The notes beneath the pieces were generated by a model. The model was given only the letters and a program-made list of their open reading frames with translations, was not told where the DNA came from and searched no databases. A program made the position numbers and the translations under genes. DNA of 64,000 nt from assembly GCA_015060105.1 (NCBI GenBank), contig SUZD01000005.1, positions 1 through 64,000 on the forward strand. Direction: 5' to 3'. Source of the DNA: Rikenellaceae bacterium. GTDB taxonomy: Bacteria > Bacteroidota > Bacteroidia > Bacteroidales > Rikenellaceae. This document shows positions 36,197 through 44,616 of the stretch, in pieces (the first letter of the stretch is position 1; the number at the start of each line of letters is the position of its first letter).

Positions 36197-36226
36197 AACG
36201 CCCCGGTCCTAACCGACAGGGGCGTT
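36197..36226 (+). terminator. Rho-independent terminator after lipoprotein hydrolase
   Basis: Stem AACGCCCC / GGGGCGTT with a 14-nt loop, followed by a run of T (36225-36230). It lies 19 bp after the stop. Confidence 0.85.
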
Positions 36227-36235
36227 TTTTGTTAT

Positions 36236-36318
36236 AGGGAGGTTAGGGAAGTTAGGGAATTTAAAGAAAGGTAATCCCTAAACTCCTTAAATTCCTTAAC
36301 CTCCCTACTCTCCTCCCC
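36236..36318 (+). repeat. TTAGGGA-type intergenic repeat, copy 1 (imperfect palindrome)
   Basis: The left arm has three TTAGGGA/GTTAGGGAA units, the centre reads AAAGAAAGGTAATCC, and the right arm is the near inverse (CTAAACTCC, TTAAATTCC, TTAACCTCCCTA). Copy 2 at 37,091-37,196 is the same element in opposite orientation, sharing TTTAAAGAAAGG, then T or C, then AATCCCTAAACTCC. It lies between the hydrolase terminator and the rplU promoter. Confidence 0.8.
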
Positions 36319-36350
36319 CGCCCCAAATTGTTTAAAAAATGTTTAAAAAT

Positions 36351-36381
36351 TTTGTGGGGTGCAAAAAAAGCACTATCTTTG
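36351..36381 (+). promoter_or_regulatory. Bacteroidetes-type promoter of rplU-rpmA
   Basis: TTTG (36351-36354), 19 nt, then TATCTTTG (36374-36381), 27 bp before the rplU ATG. An A-rich and T-rich tract upstream may strengthen it. Confidence 0.75.
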
Positions 36382-36408
36382 CCGGACATTGTAATATAAT
36401 TTTACATT

Positions 36409-36720
36409 ATGTACGTAATTGTAGAGATAGCAGGTCAGCAATTCAAAGCTGAGAAAGGTCGCAAGCTCTATGTTCACCGTCTTAAAGAGGAGGTAGGTTC
36501 CTCGGTGAGCTTCGACAAAGTTCTGCTAACAGAGAACGACGGTCAGGTTAAGGTAGGCACACCTGTTGTAGAAGGGGCCTCGGTTAGTGCTAAGATTCTT
36601 AAACACCTCAAAGACGACAAAGTCCTCGTGTTTAAGAAGAAACGTAGAAAAGGGTACCAAACATTGAACGGTCACCGTCAATATTTGACCCAGATTGTAA
36701 TCGAAGAGATTGTTGCTTAA
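36409..36720 (+). CDS. rplU: 50S ribosomal protein L21
   Basis: 103 residues, normal length. Typical L21 start ([20 protein letters not shown]) and C-terminal basic segment [16 protein letters not shown] that contacts 23S rRNA. It is followed after 19 bp by rpmA, the usual L21-L27 pair. The pair has its own promoter and terminator. Confidence 0.98.
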   Translation: MYVIVEIAGQQFKAEKGRKLYVHRLKEEVGSSVSFDKVLLTENDGQVKVGTPVVEGASVSAKILKHLKDDKVLVFKKKRRKGYQTLNGHRQYLTQIVIEEIVA

Positions 36721-36739
36721 TTTAAAACCGTAGAAAGAA

Positions 36740-37000
36740 ATGGCACACAAGAAAGGTGTAGGTAGTTCAAAGAACGGCCGTGAGTCGGAGAGCAAACGAC
36801 TCGGAGTAAAACTTTTTGGTGGTCAGTTCGCTAAGGCTGGCAACATCATCGTTCGTCAGAGAGGAACTGTTCACAACCCCGGCGAGAACGTGGGTATGGG
36901 TAAGGATCACACTCTGTTTGCTTTGGTAGATGGAACCGTTGAGTTCGTTAAAAAAGCTCCTGGCAAATCGTACGTAAAAGTAGTACCCATCGCAGAGTAA
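36740..37000 (+). CDS. rpmA: 50S ribosomal protein L27
   Basis: 86 residues. Starts [20 protein letters not shown] with the flexible N-terminal tail that reaches the peptidyl-transferase centre; no N-terminal extension of the kind cleaved in Firmicutes. [17 protein letters not shown] is the family core. Second gene of rplU-rpmA, ended by the hairpin at 37,035. Confidence 0.98.
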   Translation: MAHKKGVGSSKNGRESESKRLGVKLFGGQFAKAGNIIVRQRGTVHNPGENVGMGKDHTLFALVDGTVEFVKKAPGKSYVKVVPIAE

Positions 37001-37034
37001 TTCTCGCGTGGTGCGCTTTTGAAGCACTATGATT

Positions 37035-37061
37035 AAAGAGGCGAAGTTATTTCGCCTCTTT
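37035..37061 (+). terminator. Rho-independent terminator of rplU-rpmA
   Basis: Perfect 11-bp stem AAAGAGGCGAA / TTCGCCTCTTT with a 5-nt loop (GTTAT), continuing into a run of T. Confidence 0.9.
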
Positions 37062-37090
37062 TTTTTGTTAGGGGGGGAGCAAGAGAGGTG

Positions 37091-37196
37091 TCGTAGGGAG
37101 ATTAGGGAGATTAAAGAATTTAGGGAGTTTAGGGATTGCCTTTCTTTAAATTCTCTAAATTCCCTACTTTCTCTAACTTCCCTACTCTCCCCTCCC
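37091..37196 (-). repeat. TTAGGGA-type intergenic repeat, copy 2 (inverted relative to copy 1)
   Basis: Imperfect palindrome of GTAGGGAGATTAGGGAGATT on the left and CTCTAACTTCCCTACTCTCC on the right, with centre GGATTGCCTTTC. Read on the minus strand it matches copy 1 through the centre and right arm. Copies 1 and 2 thus bracket rplU-rpmA in opposite orientation. Confidence 0.8.
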
Positions 37197-37197
37197 T

Positions 37198-37237
37198 AAC
37201 CAAAACGGGAGCCGACACCTCGGCTCCCGTTTTGGTT
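37198..37237. terminator. Perfect 18-bp hairpin between rpmA and the M13 peptidase gene
   Basis: Left arm 37198-37215 and right arm 37220-37237 are exact inverse complements (core AACGGGAGCCGA) around a 4-nt loop. On either strand the stem ends in GTTTTGGTT, giving a U-rich side. It probably ends the M13 peptidase transcript (stop at 37258) and acts as a second stop for rpmA. Confidence 0.75.
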
Positions 37238-37257
37238 GAATAAAACCGCGAGGGGTT

Positions 37258-39267
37258 TTACCAGATATTCACGCGTTTGGCGGGGTCGAGCCACATGGGG
37301 TCGCCCTCCTGGATTCCAAATGCTTTATAGAAGTTCTCGATATTGCGCAAGGTCGCATTTACACGCCATTTGCCAAGCGAGTGCGGGTCCATACGGGTAA
37401 GTTTTGCAGCCTCGGCGTCACGGATATTTTGCGCCCACACGCTGGTATAACCGATGTAGAAACGTTGGTCGGCAGTCATTCCGTCGATAGGCTCGGGCTC
37501 ACTTTCGCCAAGCATATTACGGAATGCGGTATAAGCCACTTTCAGACCACCTTGGTCGGCAATATTCTCGCCGATAGTAAGTGCGCCATTAGCATTAAGA
37601 CCGGGCAACACCTCGATTTGATTGAATTGGTCGATAAGGATTGCAGCCAGCGAATTAAACTTCTCGGCGTCCTCGGGTGCCCACCAATCAACAAGGTTTC
37701 CGTTCTTGTCGAATTGACGACCTTGGTCATCGAAGCCGTGAGTCATCTCGTGACCGATAACCACACCGATTGCACCATAGTTCACAGCGTCGTCGGCCTC
37801 GGGATTAAAGAAAGGAGGTTGAAGAATCGCTGCGGGGAAGCAAATCTCGTTGGTTGTGGGGTTATAATATGCGTTCACGATTTGCGGACTCATCAGCCAT
37901 TGTGCCTTATCAACAGGTTTTCCAACTTTCGCCATAGCGTCGTCGGTGTACCATTTTTGAGCGCGTTTGAGGTTCTCCCAATACGACAACGTGGGGTCTA
38001 TTTCGAGCGACGAATAGTCTTTCCACTTGTCGGGATAGCCGATTTTGACGATAAAGTTTGCGAGTTTATCTTGTGCTGCGGCTTTGGTTTGCTCGCCCAT
38101 CCATTCGAGGTTTGCGATGTGTTGAGAAAGTGCCGATTGAAGATTTTTGACAATTTCGAGCACTTTGGCTTTGTGGCTCTCGGGGAAGTATTTGGCAACA
38201 TACAGTTCGCCAACAGCCTCGCCCAAAATGGTGTTGGGTGCGCTAAGTGCACGTTTCCAACGGGGCTTGGGTTGCTCCTTACCGCTCATCACGCGACCGA
38301 AGAAGTCAAACGATGCGGCATACCACTCATCGCTCAAATAGCCTGCTGCCGAGTTCAAATAGTGGAATGTCAAATAGTTACGCAGTTGCTCGGTCGAGAT
38401 ACCGCCAATCAACGAGTTGAATTTCTCGAAGAACGAAGGTTGTCCTACAACGAGGTTTTCGGTTACGATACCCATCTTATCGAAGTAGGTTTTCCAATCG
38501 AAGTTGTTGTATTTCGCACACAATTCGGCGGTTGTTGTGGGGTTATAGTTGCGATAGATGTCGCGCAACTCTACTTGCGAGAACGAGCCCTCGGCCAACT
38601 CTTTTTCGAAAGCCACCACGCTCTCCATAGCAGCTGCGGCTGCTATCTCGTCATATCCTGCCAACACAAAAAGTTTTTGCACATAGGTTTTGTACGCCTC
38701 CAAGATGTGTGCATTTACGGGGTCGAGGTAGTAGTCGCGGTTGCCCATACCGAGTCCCTCTTGGTAGAGGTAAACGGTATTAACCGACGAGTTTTGCATA
38801 TCGGCATCTACAAACGGAGCGAAGAAAACGCTACCCGAAGTAGAGTGCATTTCGGCAACCATCTCGGCCAAGTTCTCGGTTGTAGCCTCGGCCAGCTTTG
38901 CAACATCGGCTTTGATAGGCTCTGCGCCCTCGTTATTGAGTCGGGTGCTATCCAAACCGAGGTTATAGAGGTCGGCAATCTTTTGACCTACCGAGCCCTT
39001 CTCGTGTGTTTGCTCGGCCAACTCGCCAAACAGGTAGTTGATACGAATCTCGTTATTCTCGCGCACCACATCAAAAGCACCATAGCGCGAAAACTCGGGT
39101 TTCAACGGGTTTCTTTTCTGCCAGCCGCCGGTGAAGTGCTCGTAGAAATCCACCTCCAAAGCGACGCTGTCATTGAAGTTTTCGGGATCAATAGCCTTTG
39201 TCGCAGGCTGCGAGGTGCAACCACATACGGCACCAACCAAAGCTCCCATCATAATAATCTTTTTCAT
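37258..39267 (-). CDS. pepO: M13 family metallopeptidase, lipoprotein (PepO/neprilysin-like)
   Basis: 669 residues. Lipoprotein signal with lipobox VCGC near residue 16. Zinc motif VIGHEMTHGFDDQG (HExxH) near residue 500, third-ligand motif GENIADQGGL near 562, and the C-terminal RVNATLRN and W ending typical of M13. It cuts oligopeptides outside the cytoplasm. Together with the S9 and S46 enzymes it suggests peptide use. It follows glnS on the minus strand, separated by a hairpin terminator. Confidence 0.95.
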   Translation of the reverse strand: MKKIIMMGALVGAVCGCTSQPATKAIDPENFNDSVALEVDFYEHFTGGWQKRNPLKPEFSRYGAFDVVRENNEIRINYLFGELAEQTHEKGSVGQKIADLYNLGLDSTRLNNEGAEPIKADVAKLAEATTENLAEMVAEMHSTSGSVFFAPFVDADMQNSSVNTVYLYQEGLGMGNRDYYLDPVNAHILEAYKTYVQKLFVLAGYDEIAAAAAMESVVAFEKELAEGSFSQVELRDIYRNYNPTTTAELCAKYNNFDWKTYFDKMGIVTENLVVGQPSFFEKFNSLIGGISTEQLRNYLTFHYLNSAAGYLSDEWYAASFDFFGRVMSGKEQPKPRWKRALSAPNTILGEAVGELYVAKYFPESHKAKVLEIVKNLQSALSQHIANLEWMGEQTKAAAQDKLANFIVKIGYPDKWKDYSSLEIDPTLSYWENLKRAQKWYTDDAMAKVGKPVDKAQWLMSPQIVNAYYNPTTNEICFPAAILQPPFFNPEADDAVNYGAIGVVIGHEMTHGFDDQGRQFDKNGNLVDWWAPEDAEKFNSLAAILIDQFNQIEVLPGLNANGALTIGENIADQGGLKVAYTAFRNMLGESEPEPIDGMTADQRFYIGYTSVWAQNIRDAEAAKLTRMDPHSLGKWRVNATLRNIENFYKAFGIQEGDPMWLDPAKRVNIW

Positions 39268-39288
39268 TCCTTTATATTTACATTAAAA

Positions 39289-39312
39289 GAGCCTGTCCAG
39301 CGGGATAGGCTC
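39289..39312 (-). terminator. Terminator after glnS
   Basis: Stem-loop of GAGCCTATCC / GGACAGGCTC on the minus strand (one mismatched pair, 4-nt loop), followed by TTTTAATG. It lies 7 bp after the glnS stop. Confidence 0.65.
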
Positions 39313-39319
39313 CATTATT

Positions 39320-40990
39320 TTACTTAATTACGAAACTTGATTTAAGTTCGACAGTTCGGTTGAACACGGGGTGCTCGGGTGTCGAGTCTTTGTCCTTGCA
39401 GAAGTAACCCACACGCTCGAACTGATAGGGAACACCCACAGGAGCATCAGCCAGCGAAGGCTCCATATAAGCCGTTGTTTTAACCATCGACTCGGGGTTG
39501 ATAAGTTCCATCCAATCCATACCCTCGGGCAGGTTATTGGGGTCCTCTTTGGTGAACAGGTTGTTGAACAGACGAATCTCGGCCTCAACCGCATCGGCTG
39601 CCGAAACCCAGTGAATAACACCCTTCACACGACGACCGTCGCTCGAACCTCCATTACCACTCTCGGGGTCATACGAGCAGATAAGCTCAACCACATTACC
39701 CTCGGCGTCTTTGATAACCTCCTCGCATTTGATAAGGTACGAGTAGCGCAAACGCACCTCGCCACCGGGCGAAAGACGATAGTATTTCTTGGGAGGATTC
39801 TCCATAAAGTCGTTACGCGAGATGTAGATTTCGCGGCCAAAGGGCACTTGACGCTTTCCTGCGCTCTCGTCCTCGGGGTTATTTACGCACTCAAACATTT
39901 CGCGGCGACCCTCCTCGTAGTTGCGGATAGTAACTTTGATGGGGTCGATAACGGCCATACGACGCTCGGCAACTTTATTAAGGTCCTCACGCAAGCAGAA
40001 CTCCAATAAACCGAGGTCGATAACATTATCGCGTTTGGCAACACCCACCTTCTCGGCAAATGCGCGCACCGAAGCGGGAGTATAACCCTTACGACGCAAA
40101 GCACAAATAGTCGGCATACGGGGGTCGTCCCAACCCATAACGATACCGTCTTGAACAAGTTTTAAAAGTTTACGTTTGCTCATAACGGTATAGGTCAAAT
40201 TAAGACGGGCAAACTCGTATTGGTGGCTGGGGAAGATACCCAACTCCTCGATAAACCAATCGTACAGAGGACGGTGAACTGCAAATTCGAGAGTACAAAT
40301 CGAGTGCGAGATGTTCTCCAACGAGTCACTTTGTCCGTGTGCATAGTCATACATCGGGTAGATGCACCATTTGTTTCCTGTACGGTGGTGTTCGGTATGC
40401 AGGATACGATACATAATCGGGTCACGGAACAACATATTGGGGTGCGCCATATCAATCTTGGCACGCAACACCTTCTCGCCATCGCCAAACTCGCCTGCAC
40501 GCATACGGGCAAACAGGTCCAAGTTCTCCTCTACCGAGCGGTCACGCCAAGGGCTTGGCTTTCCGGGCTCGCTGATAGTACCGCGATTCTGACGAATCTC
40601 CTCTTGTGTCTGGTCATCGACATAGGCTTTACCCTTTTTAATCAACTCGACAGCCCAATCGTAGAGTTGCTCAAAGTAGTCCGAAGCGTAACGCTCCAAA
40701 GCCCACTCAAAGCCGAGCCATTTAATATCCTCTTTGATAGAATCTACATACTCGGTATCCTCTTTTGTGGGGTTTGTATCGTCGAAACGGAGGTTACATT
40801 TACCGCCATAGCGTTGTGCCAAACCGAAGTTAAGGCAGATACTCTTGGCGTGTCCGATATGGAGGTAGCCATTAGGTTCGGGCGGAAAACGGGTTTGGAT
40901 TTCGCGTCCCTCGGCCACAGCCTCCGAAATAATCTCCTCCAAGAAGTTGAGCGAGCGCTCTTTAACCTCTTCGCCTAATTCCATTGTCAT
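39320..40990 (-). CDS. glnS: Glutamine--tRNA ligase
   Basis: 556 residues. Class I synthetase: [17 protein letters not shown] near residues 40-56, [12 protein letters not shown], and KMSKS-type TVMSKRKL near 267. The C-terminal beta-barrel anticodon domains are present. It charges tRNA-Gln directly, so Gln-tRNA does not depend on the amidotransferase route. Two ATG codons two codons apart (40990 and 40984) are both plausible starts. A -7 box and an inverted repeat lie upstream. Confidence 0.96.
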   Translation of the reverse strand: MTMELGEEVKERSLNFLEEIISEAVAEGREIQTRFPPEPNGYLHIGHAKSICLNFGLAQRYGGKCNLRFDDTNPTKEDTEYVDSIKEDIKWLGFEWALERYASDYFEQLYDWAVELIKKGKAYVDDQTQEEIRQNRGTISEPGKPSPWRDRSVEENLDLFARMRAGEFGDGEKVLRAKIDMAHPNMLFRDPIMYRILHTEHHRTGNKWCIYPMYDYAHGQSDSLENISHSICTLEFAVHRPLYDWFIEELGIFPSHQYEFARLNLTYTVMSKRKLLKLVQDGIVMGWDDPRMPTICALRRKGYTPASVRAFAEKVGVAKRDNVIDLGLLEFCLREDLNKVAERRMAVIDPIKVTIRNYEEGRREMFECVNNPEDESAGKRQVPFGREIYISRNDFMENPPKKYYRLSPGGEVRLRYSYLIKCEEVIKDAEGNVVELICSYDPESGNGGSSDGRRVKGVIHWVSAADAVEAEIRLFNNLFTKEDPNNLPEGMDWMELINPESMVKTTAYMEPSLADAPVGVPYQFERVGYFCKDKDSTPEHPVFNRTVELKSSFVIK

Positions 40991-41022
40991 ATAAAGCAGA
41001 TTTTATTGAGTTTCTGTAAACA

Positions 41023-41058
41023 ATTTGCGCGTCCGCATATAAACACGAACGCGCAAAT
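41023..41058. repeat. Inverted repeat overlapping the glnS promoter
   Basis: Exact 10-bp arms ATTTGCGCGT (41023-41032) and ACGCGCAAAT (41049-41058) separated by 16 nt. The right arm overlaps the -7 box at 41054-41061. It could be an operator or a hairpin at the 5' end of the glnS message. Confidence 0.6.
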
Positions 41059-41061
41059 GTA
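41054..41061 (-). promoter_or_regulatory. Putative -7 element of glnS
   Basis: TACATTTG on the minus strand, about 63 bp before the ATG at 40990. There is no clear -33 TTG at the usual spacing. Confidence 0.55.
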
Positions 41062-41087
41062 CAAAATAATTCGTTAATCCGTAAGGA

Positions 41088-43184
41088 TTACTTTGCAAAA
41101 GTCATCTCATCGAGCAGATAACCCGCCTCGAAATAGGTGTCGATAACCCACAAAACGTAGCGAATATCGACATTGATGGTGCGTTGCAACACAGGCTCGA
41201 ATGCAATATCGCCGCTCATAGCCTCCCAGTTGCCGTCAAATGCCAGACCGATAAGTTCGCCTTTGGCATTCATAATCGGGCTACCCGAGTTACCGCCTGT
41301 GATGTCGTTGGTCGAAAGGAAGCAGGTACGAAGTTCGCCATTCTCGTCCCAGCCACCCCATTTTTTAGCGTGGTAAAGCTCTTTTTGACGCTCCGAAACG
41401 GTAAAGTCAAAGGGATTCGAGGGGTCCTCCTTGTCGATAACACCCTTCATTGTGGTATAGTAGTTATACTCAACACCATCGGCAGGGCTATAAGGCAACA
41501 CTTTACCATAGGTCATACGCAAAGTGAAGTTTGCATCGGGATAGAAAAGACGGTCGGGTTGCATCTCCATAAGTCCTTTTTGGTACAGACGATCGACATC
41601 GGCCAACTGTTGTGTAATAGGCACAAGGCGCAAAGCAACATCACGATAAGCAGCCATAACCGATTGACCAAAAATGTATGCAGGATCGCTCTCCAAAACC
41701 TCGCGGGTAAGACCCGAGCCTTGTTGGAGTAGTTGAGTGTAGCGTTCACGGCTTGTAAACACCGAGTTACGATAAATCCAATCAACAAAGTTATCGATAT
41801 TACCACCAAACTCGCCATCGAGTTTTGCAAATACCGAAGGACGCTCCTCGGCTGGCAAAAGTTCGCATACCAACTCAATCATTCGTTTTGCAACACGGCG
41901 GTCGGTTGCCATATCGAAATCATCGTAGAAGTCTTTGAACAGACCCTCCAACCACTCTTTATCCGCCTTCTTCAAATTCTTCACGGTGTTCAGCGTGCGA
42001 GCAGGACTGCTTACCTCGATTGCGTTGATAAGTGCCTCGCGCAGAATGATGGCACGGCGACCATCGGCACTGCGTTGTTTGTTGAGTTCGGCAGCACGGC
42101 TCATCAGGTTCTCATACTCGGCTTTACCCTTTGCCCAAGTAGTGAACGCAGCCTCCTCGGCCTGTTTGCGAGCCACAACACCCAACTTCTTGACACCGCG
42201 ATTCATACCAATCGAGTTTTTCCAATAGTTCGACGAACTTTGGTACTTCGACGAGTATTTGATACGCACGTCCTCCGAAGCCAACATATTCTCTTTGAGA
42301 ATCTTCTGACGCTCACCACGAATCAGGATACGCATCTCGTTTTCAACCTCGGTATCGTATTGAACAGCATACGAGGTGGCATAACGGGTAGTACTTCCGG
42401 GGAAGCCCATAATCATAGTGTAGTCGCCCGCTTTGTAACCTTTGGTCGAGATTTTGAGGTGGCGGGGTGCCTTATACGGAATATTATCGGTGTTATACTC
42501 CGCAGCCGAGCCATCGGGAGCCGAATAGACGCGGAACATACAGAAGTCGCAAGTGTGACGAGGCCACATCCAGTTATCGGTCTCGTTACCAAACTTACCA
42601 ACCGAATAAGGGGGAGCCAACACCATACGAACATCGGCAAAAACAACGGTACGGAAAGCGTAGTATTGGTTACCTGCGTAGAAACTTTTAATAATGAATT
42701 TCTCGCCAGGCTCGCCTGTTGCGTGTTTCTCCTCCCATTTTTTTCCATACTCGGCAAGTGTCAAACCGCTTGCGAGGAAATCCTCGGTAACCTCGGTAAT
42801 CTCACGAATGAAGGTTACGGTCAAACCCTCAACCGGAAGTTCTTCGCCACGATTCATTGCAGCAAAACCGTTTTGAAGGTAGTTGTGACCAATACCGCTC
42901 AACTGTTGGATAGAGGAGTAACCGCAGTGGTAGTTGGTAAGCAGCAGACCATCGGGCGAAACAATCTCGCCGGTACAACCGCGACCAAAGATAACAACCG
43001 CATCTTTCAACGACGACTTACTCTCGTTATAAATCTCACTAACGGGAATCTTCAAGCCCGCTTTTTTCAACGCTTTTGCGTGGTCTTTCATCAGGTATTG
43101 CGGCAACCACATACCCTCATCAGCCCAAGCCGAAACACTTGCCATACAGAAAACGGCAAGCACCAAAGTTCTTAAAAGTTTCAT
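41088..43184 (-). CDS. S46 family dipeptidyl-peptidase (DPP7-like)
   Basis: 698 residues with a Sec signal (hydrophobic 4-20, ending SAWADEG). Catalytic triad of S46: His in LTNYHCGY near residue 86, an Asp in the region around 225, and Ser in DITGGNSGSP near 645. The following LAFDGNWEAMSGD has Gly where the acidic-specific DPP11 type has Arg, so I read it as DPP7-like, preferring hydrophobic residues; this is inference from one position. Periplasmic. It follows nadA on the same strand, with a repeat fragment between them. Confidence 0.93.
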   Translation of the reverse strand: MKLLRTLVLAVFCMASVSAWADEGMWLPQYLMKDHAKALKKAGLKIPVSEIYNESKSSLKDAVVIFGRGCTGEIVSPDGLLLTNYHCGYSSIQQLSGIGHNYLQNGFAAMNRGEELPVEGLTVTFIREITEVTEDFLASGLTLAEYGKKWEEKHATGEPGEKFIIKSFYAGNQYYAFRTVVFADVRMVLAPPYSVGKFGNETDNWMWPRHTCDFCMFRVYSAPDGSAAEYNTDNIPYKAPRHLKISTKGYKAGDYTMIMGFPGSTTRYATSYAVQYDTEVENEMRILIRGERQKILKENMLASEDVRIKYSSKYQSSSNYWKNSIGMNRGVKKLGVVARKQAEEAAFTTWAKGKAEYENLMSRAAELNKQRSADGRRAIILREALINAIEVSSPARTLNTVKNLKKADKEWLEGLFKDFYDDFDMATDRRVAKRMIELVCELLPAEERPSVFAKLDGEFGGNIDNFVDWIYRNSVFTSRERYTQLLQQGSGLTREVLESDPAYIFGQSVMAAYRDVALRLVPITQQLADVDRLYQKGLMEMQPDRLFYPDANFTLRMTYGKVLPYSPADGVEYNYYTTMKGVIDKEDPSNPFDFTVSERQKELYHAKKWGGWDENGELRTCFLSTNDITGGNSGSPIMNAKGELIGLAFDGNWEAMSGDIAFEPVLQRTINVDIRYVLWVIDTYFEAGYLLDEMTFAK

Positions 43185-43214
43185 AATGTATTTTATTTAG
43201 TATATTTTTTTTCA

Positions 43215-43252
43215 CTAAACTCCCTAACTTCCTTAAACTCCCTAATTCTCTA
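43215..43252 (-). repeat. Partial third copy of TTAGGGA-type repeat
   Basis: CACTAAACTCCCTAACTTCC followed by TTAAACTCCCTAATTCTCTA matches one arm of the repeats at 36.2 and 37.1 kb, but the opposite arm is missing. It lies directly after the nadA stop. Confidence 0.65.
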
Positions 43253-43253
43253 C

Positions 43254-44153
43254 CTAACAGTTTATCATTCTCTCGATACTTTGACGTGCTGCATCGGCAA
43301 CCTCAGCCTCCACCTCAACTTCGGGGCTCTCGGTACGGAGGGTTTTATAGATGTTTTCGAGTGTGAGCATCTTCATATACTCGCACTCCAAGGTGATGGG
43401 ATAGAAGGTTTTGTCGGGGAAACGGCGTTGCAACTCCCAGAGTATTCCGTTCTCGGTTACGACGATATACTCTTTATCCTTACCGCCACACGCTTTGAGT
43501 ATATCGGCTGTGCTACCCGCCACATCGGCCAATGCAACCACCTCGGGGCGACACTCGGGGTGTACCAAAACTTTGGCCTCGGGGTGTTGTTTTTTGAGTA
43601 GTGCTATCTGTTCGGGGGTAACCTTGTCGTGAACATGGCAACACCCTTTCCACTTAATCATCTTGCGACCTGTGCGAAGCTCTATAAAAGTTCCGAGATT
43701 GTGGTCGGGTGCAAAGATAATATCACGAGTGGGAGGTATGCTTTCTACAACTTTCAACGCATTGCCACTTGTGCAACAAATATCGGTCAGTGCCTTAACC
43801 TCGGCGTTGGTATTGACATAGCTGACCACAAGTGCATCGGGATATTGCGCCTTAAACTCGCGCAACTGTTCGGCCGAGCAGGATTGCGCCAGCGAGCAGT
43901 CGGCTTCGGGAACGGGAAGAAGAACTTTACGCGAAGGGCAAAGCACTTTGGCTGTTTCGCCCATAAAACGAACACCTGCAAACAGAATAATCTCGGCGTC
44001 GGTCTTTTGCGCCTCAACGGCAAGTGCGAGAGAGTCACCAACGAAATCGGCAACTTGTTGCACCTCGCCACGAGTATAGTAGTGTGCGAGGATAATCGCC
44101 TTTTTCTGCTGTTTGAGTAGGTTTATCTTCTCGATGAGTTCTTGTTGTTCCAT
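43254..44153 (-). CDS. nadA: Quinolinate synthase A
   Basis: 299 residues from the ATG at 44153, which follows the promoter at 44,174; an earlier start would lie at the promoter. Motifs: AIILAHYYTRGEVQQVADFVGDSL near residues 18-41, FAGVRFMGETAKVL, and Cys residues in DICCTSGNA, KGCCHVHD and KACGGKDK that could bind the [4Fe-4S] cluster. It condenses iminoaspartate with dihydroxyacetone phosphate for NAD synthesis. No nadB or nadC is adjacent. Confidence 0.95.
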   Translation of the reverse strand: MEQQELIEKINLLKQQKKAIILAHYYTRGEVQQVADFVGDSLALAVEAQKTDAEIILFAGVRFMGETAKVLCPSRKVLLPVPEADCSLAQSCSAEQLREFKAQYPDALVVSYVNTNAEVKALTDICCTSGNALKVVESIPPTRDIIFAPDHNLGTFIELRTGRKMIKWKGCCHVHDKVTPEQIALLKKQHPEAKVLVHPECRPEVVALADVAGSTADILKACGGKDKEYIVVTENGILWELQRRFPDKTFYPITLECEYMKMLTLENIYKTLRTESPEVEVEAEVADAARQSIERMINC

Positions 44154-44173
44154 ATTTATATAATATTTGAGGT

Positions 44174-44204
44174 CAAAGGTAGTAATTTTAGTCAAACCCC
44201 GCAA
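44174..44204 (-). promoter_or_regulatory. Bacteroidetes-type promoter of nadA
   Basis: On the minus strand TTG (44204-44202), 20 nt, then TACCTTTG (44181-44174). The ATG is 20 bp downstream. Confidence 0.7.
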
Positions 44205-44240
44205 CCGTCACTTTTGCCAACGGACGATGGAGCCGCCGAA

Positions 44241-44616
44241 ATTGTTATTATTTTTATTTTTTAATTTTTAAATGAATTTAAAATCAATAATAATAAAAAT
44301 GGCTGTTGATAGTGTTAGTAAATTTTTTCAAAAATATTTTTCGACATAAGGTTATTTAGAGTGTCGAAAATTGTACCCTTATTGAGTACTCCTATACGCC
44401 ACTTTTCCCGATATTTCAACAATTGTATAAATGTGTTTTCAACAAATTAACAGAGCACAAATAATCAACAAAGACTCTTTGTAACTCCTCTTTTTCGGTT
44501 GATAATTTTTAACAATTTTTTGCCTTTTCTCTGCTCTCACTCACCTCTGTTCACAACCACAAAATTTATCAACAGTTATCAACACTCTGTTTTGCTATTT
44601 TTGTGACTTATCAACA
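44241..44616. other. AT-rich region with repeated DnaA-box-like sites (possible origin)
   Basis: The stretch between nadA and mrp has no gene for about 440 bp. It holds three exact TTATCAACA sites (44566-44574, 44576-44584, 44608-44616, the last inside mrp) and four one-mismatch sites (44304-44312 and 44497-44505 on the minus strand, 44436-44444 and 44462-44470 on the plus strand). A run of nearly pure A/T lies at 44241-44300. Clustered boxes beside an AT-rich unwinding-like tract are the usual pattern of oriC. The box differs from the common TTATCCACA by one base. Gene direction does not switch clearly here, which argues against it. Confidence 0.4.

Noticed and set aside
36236-37196. TTAGGG-like units as telomere repeats
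   Set aside because: They are few, imperfect and arranged as palindromes between genes of a bacterial chromosome; an intergenic repeat family fits better.
37381-39327. 648-codon plus-strand open frame opposite the M13 peptidase gene
   Set aside because: Same codon-bias effect; the M13 peptidase on the other strand has all catalytic motifs.
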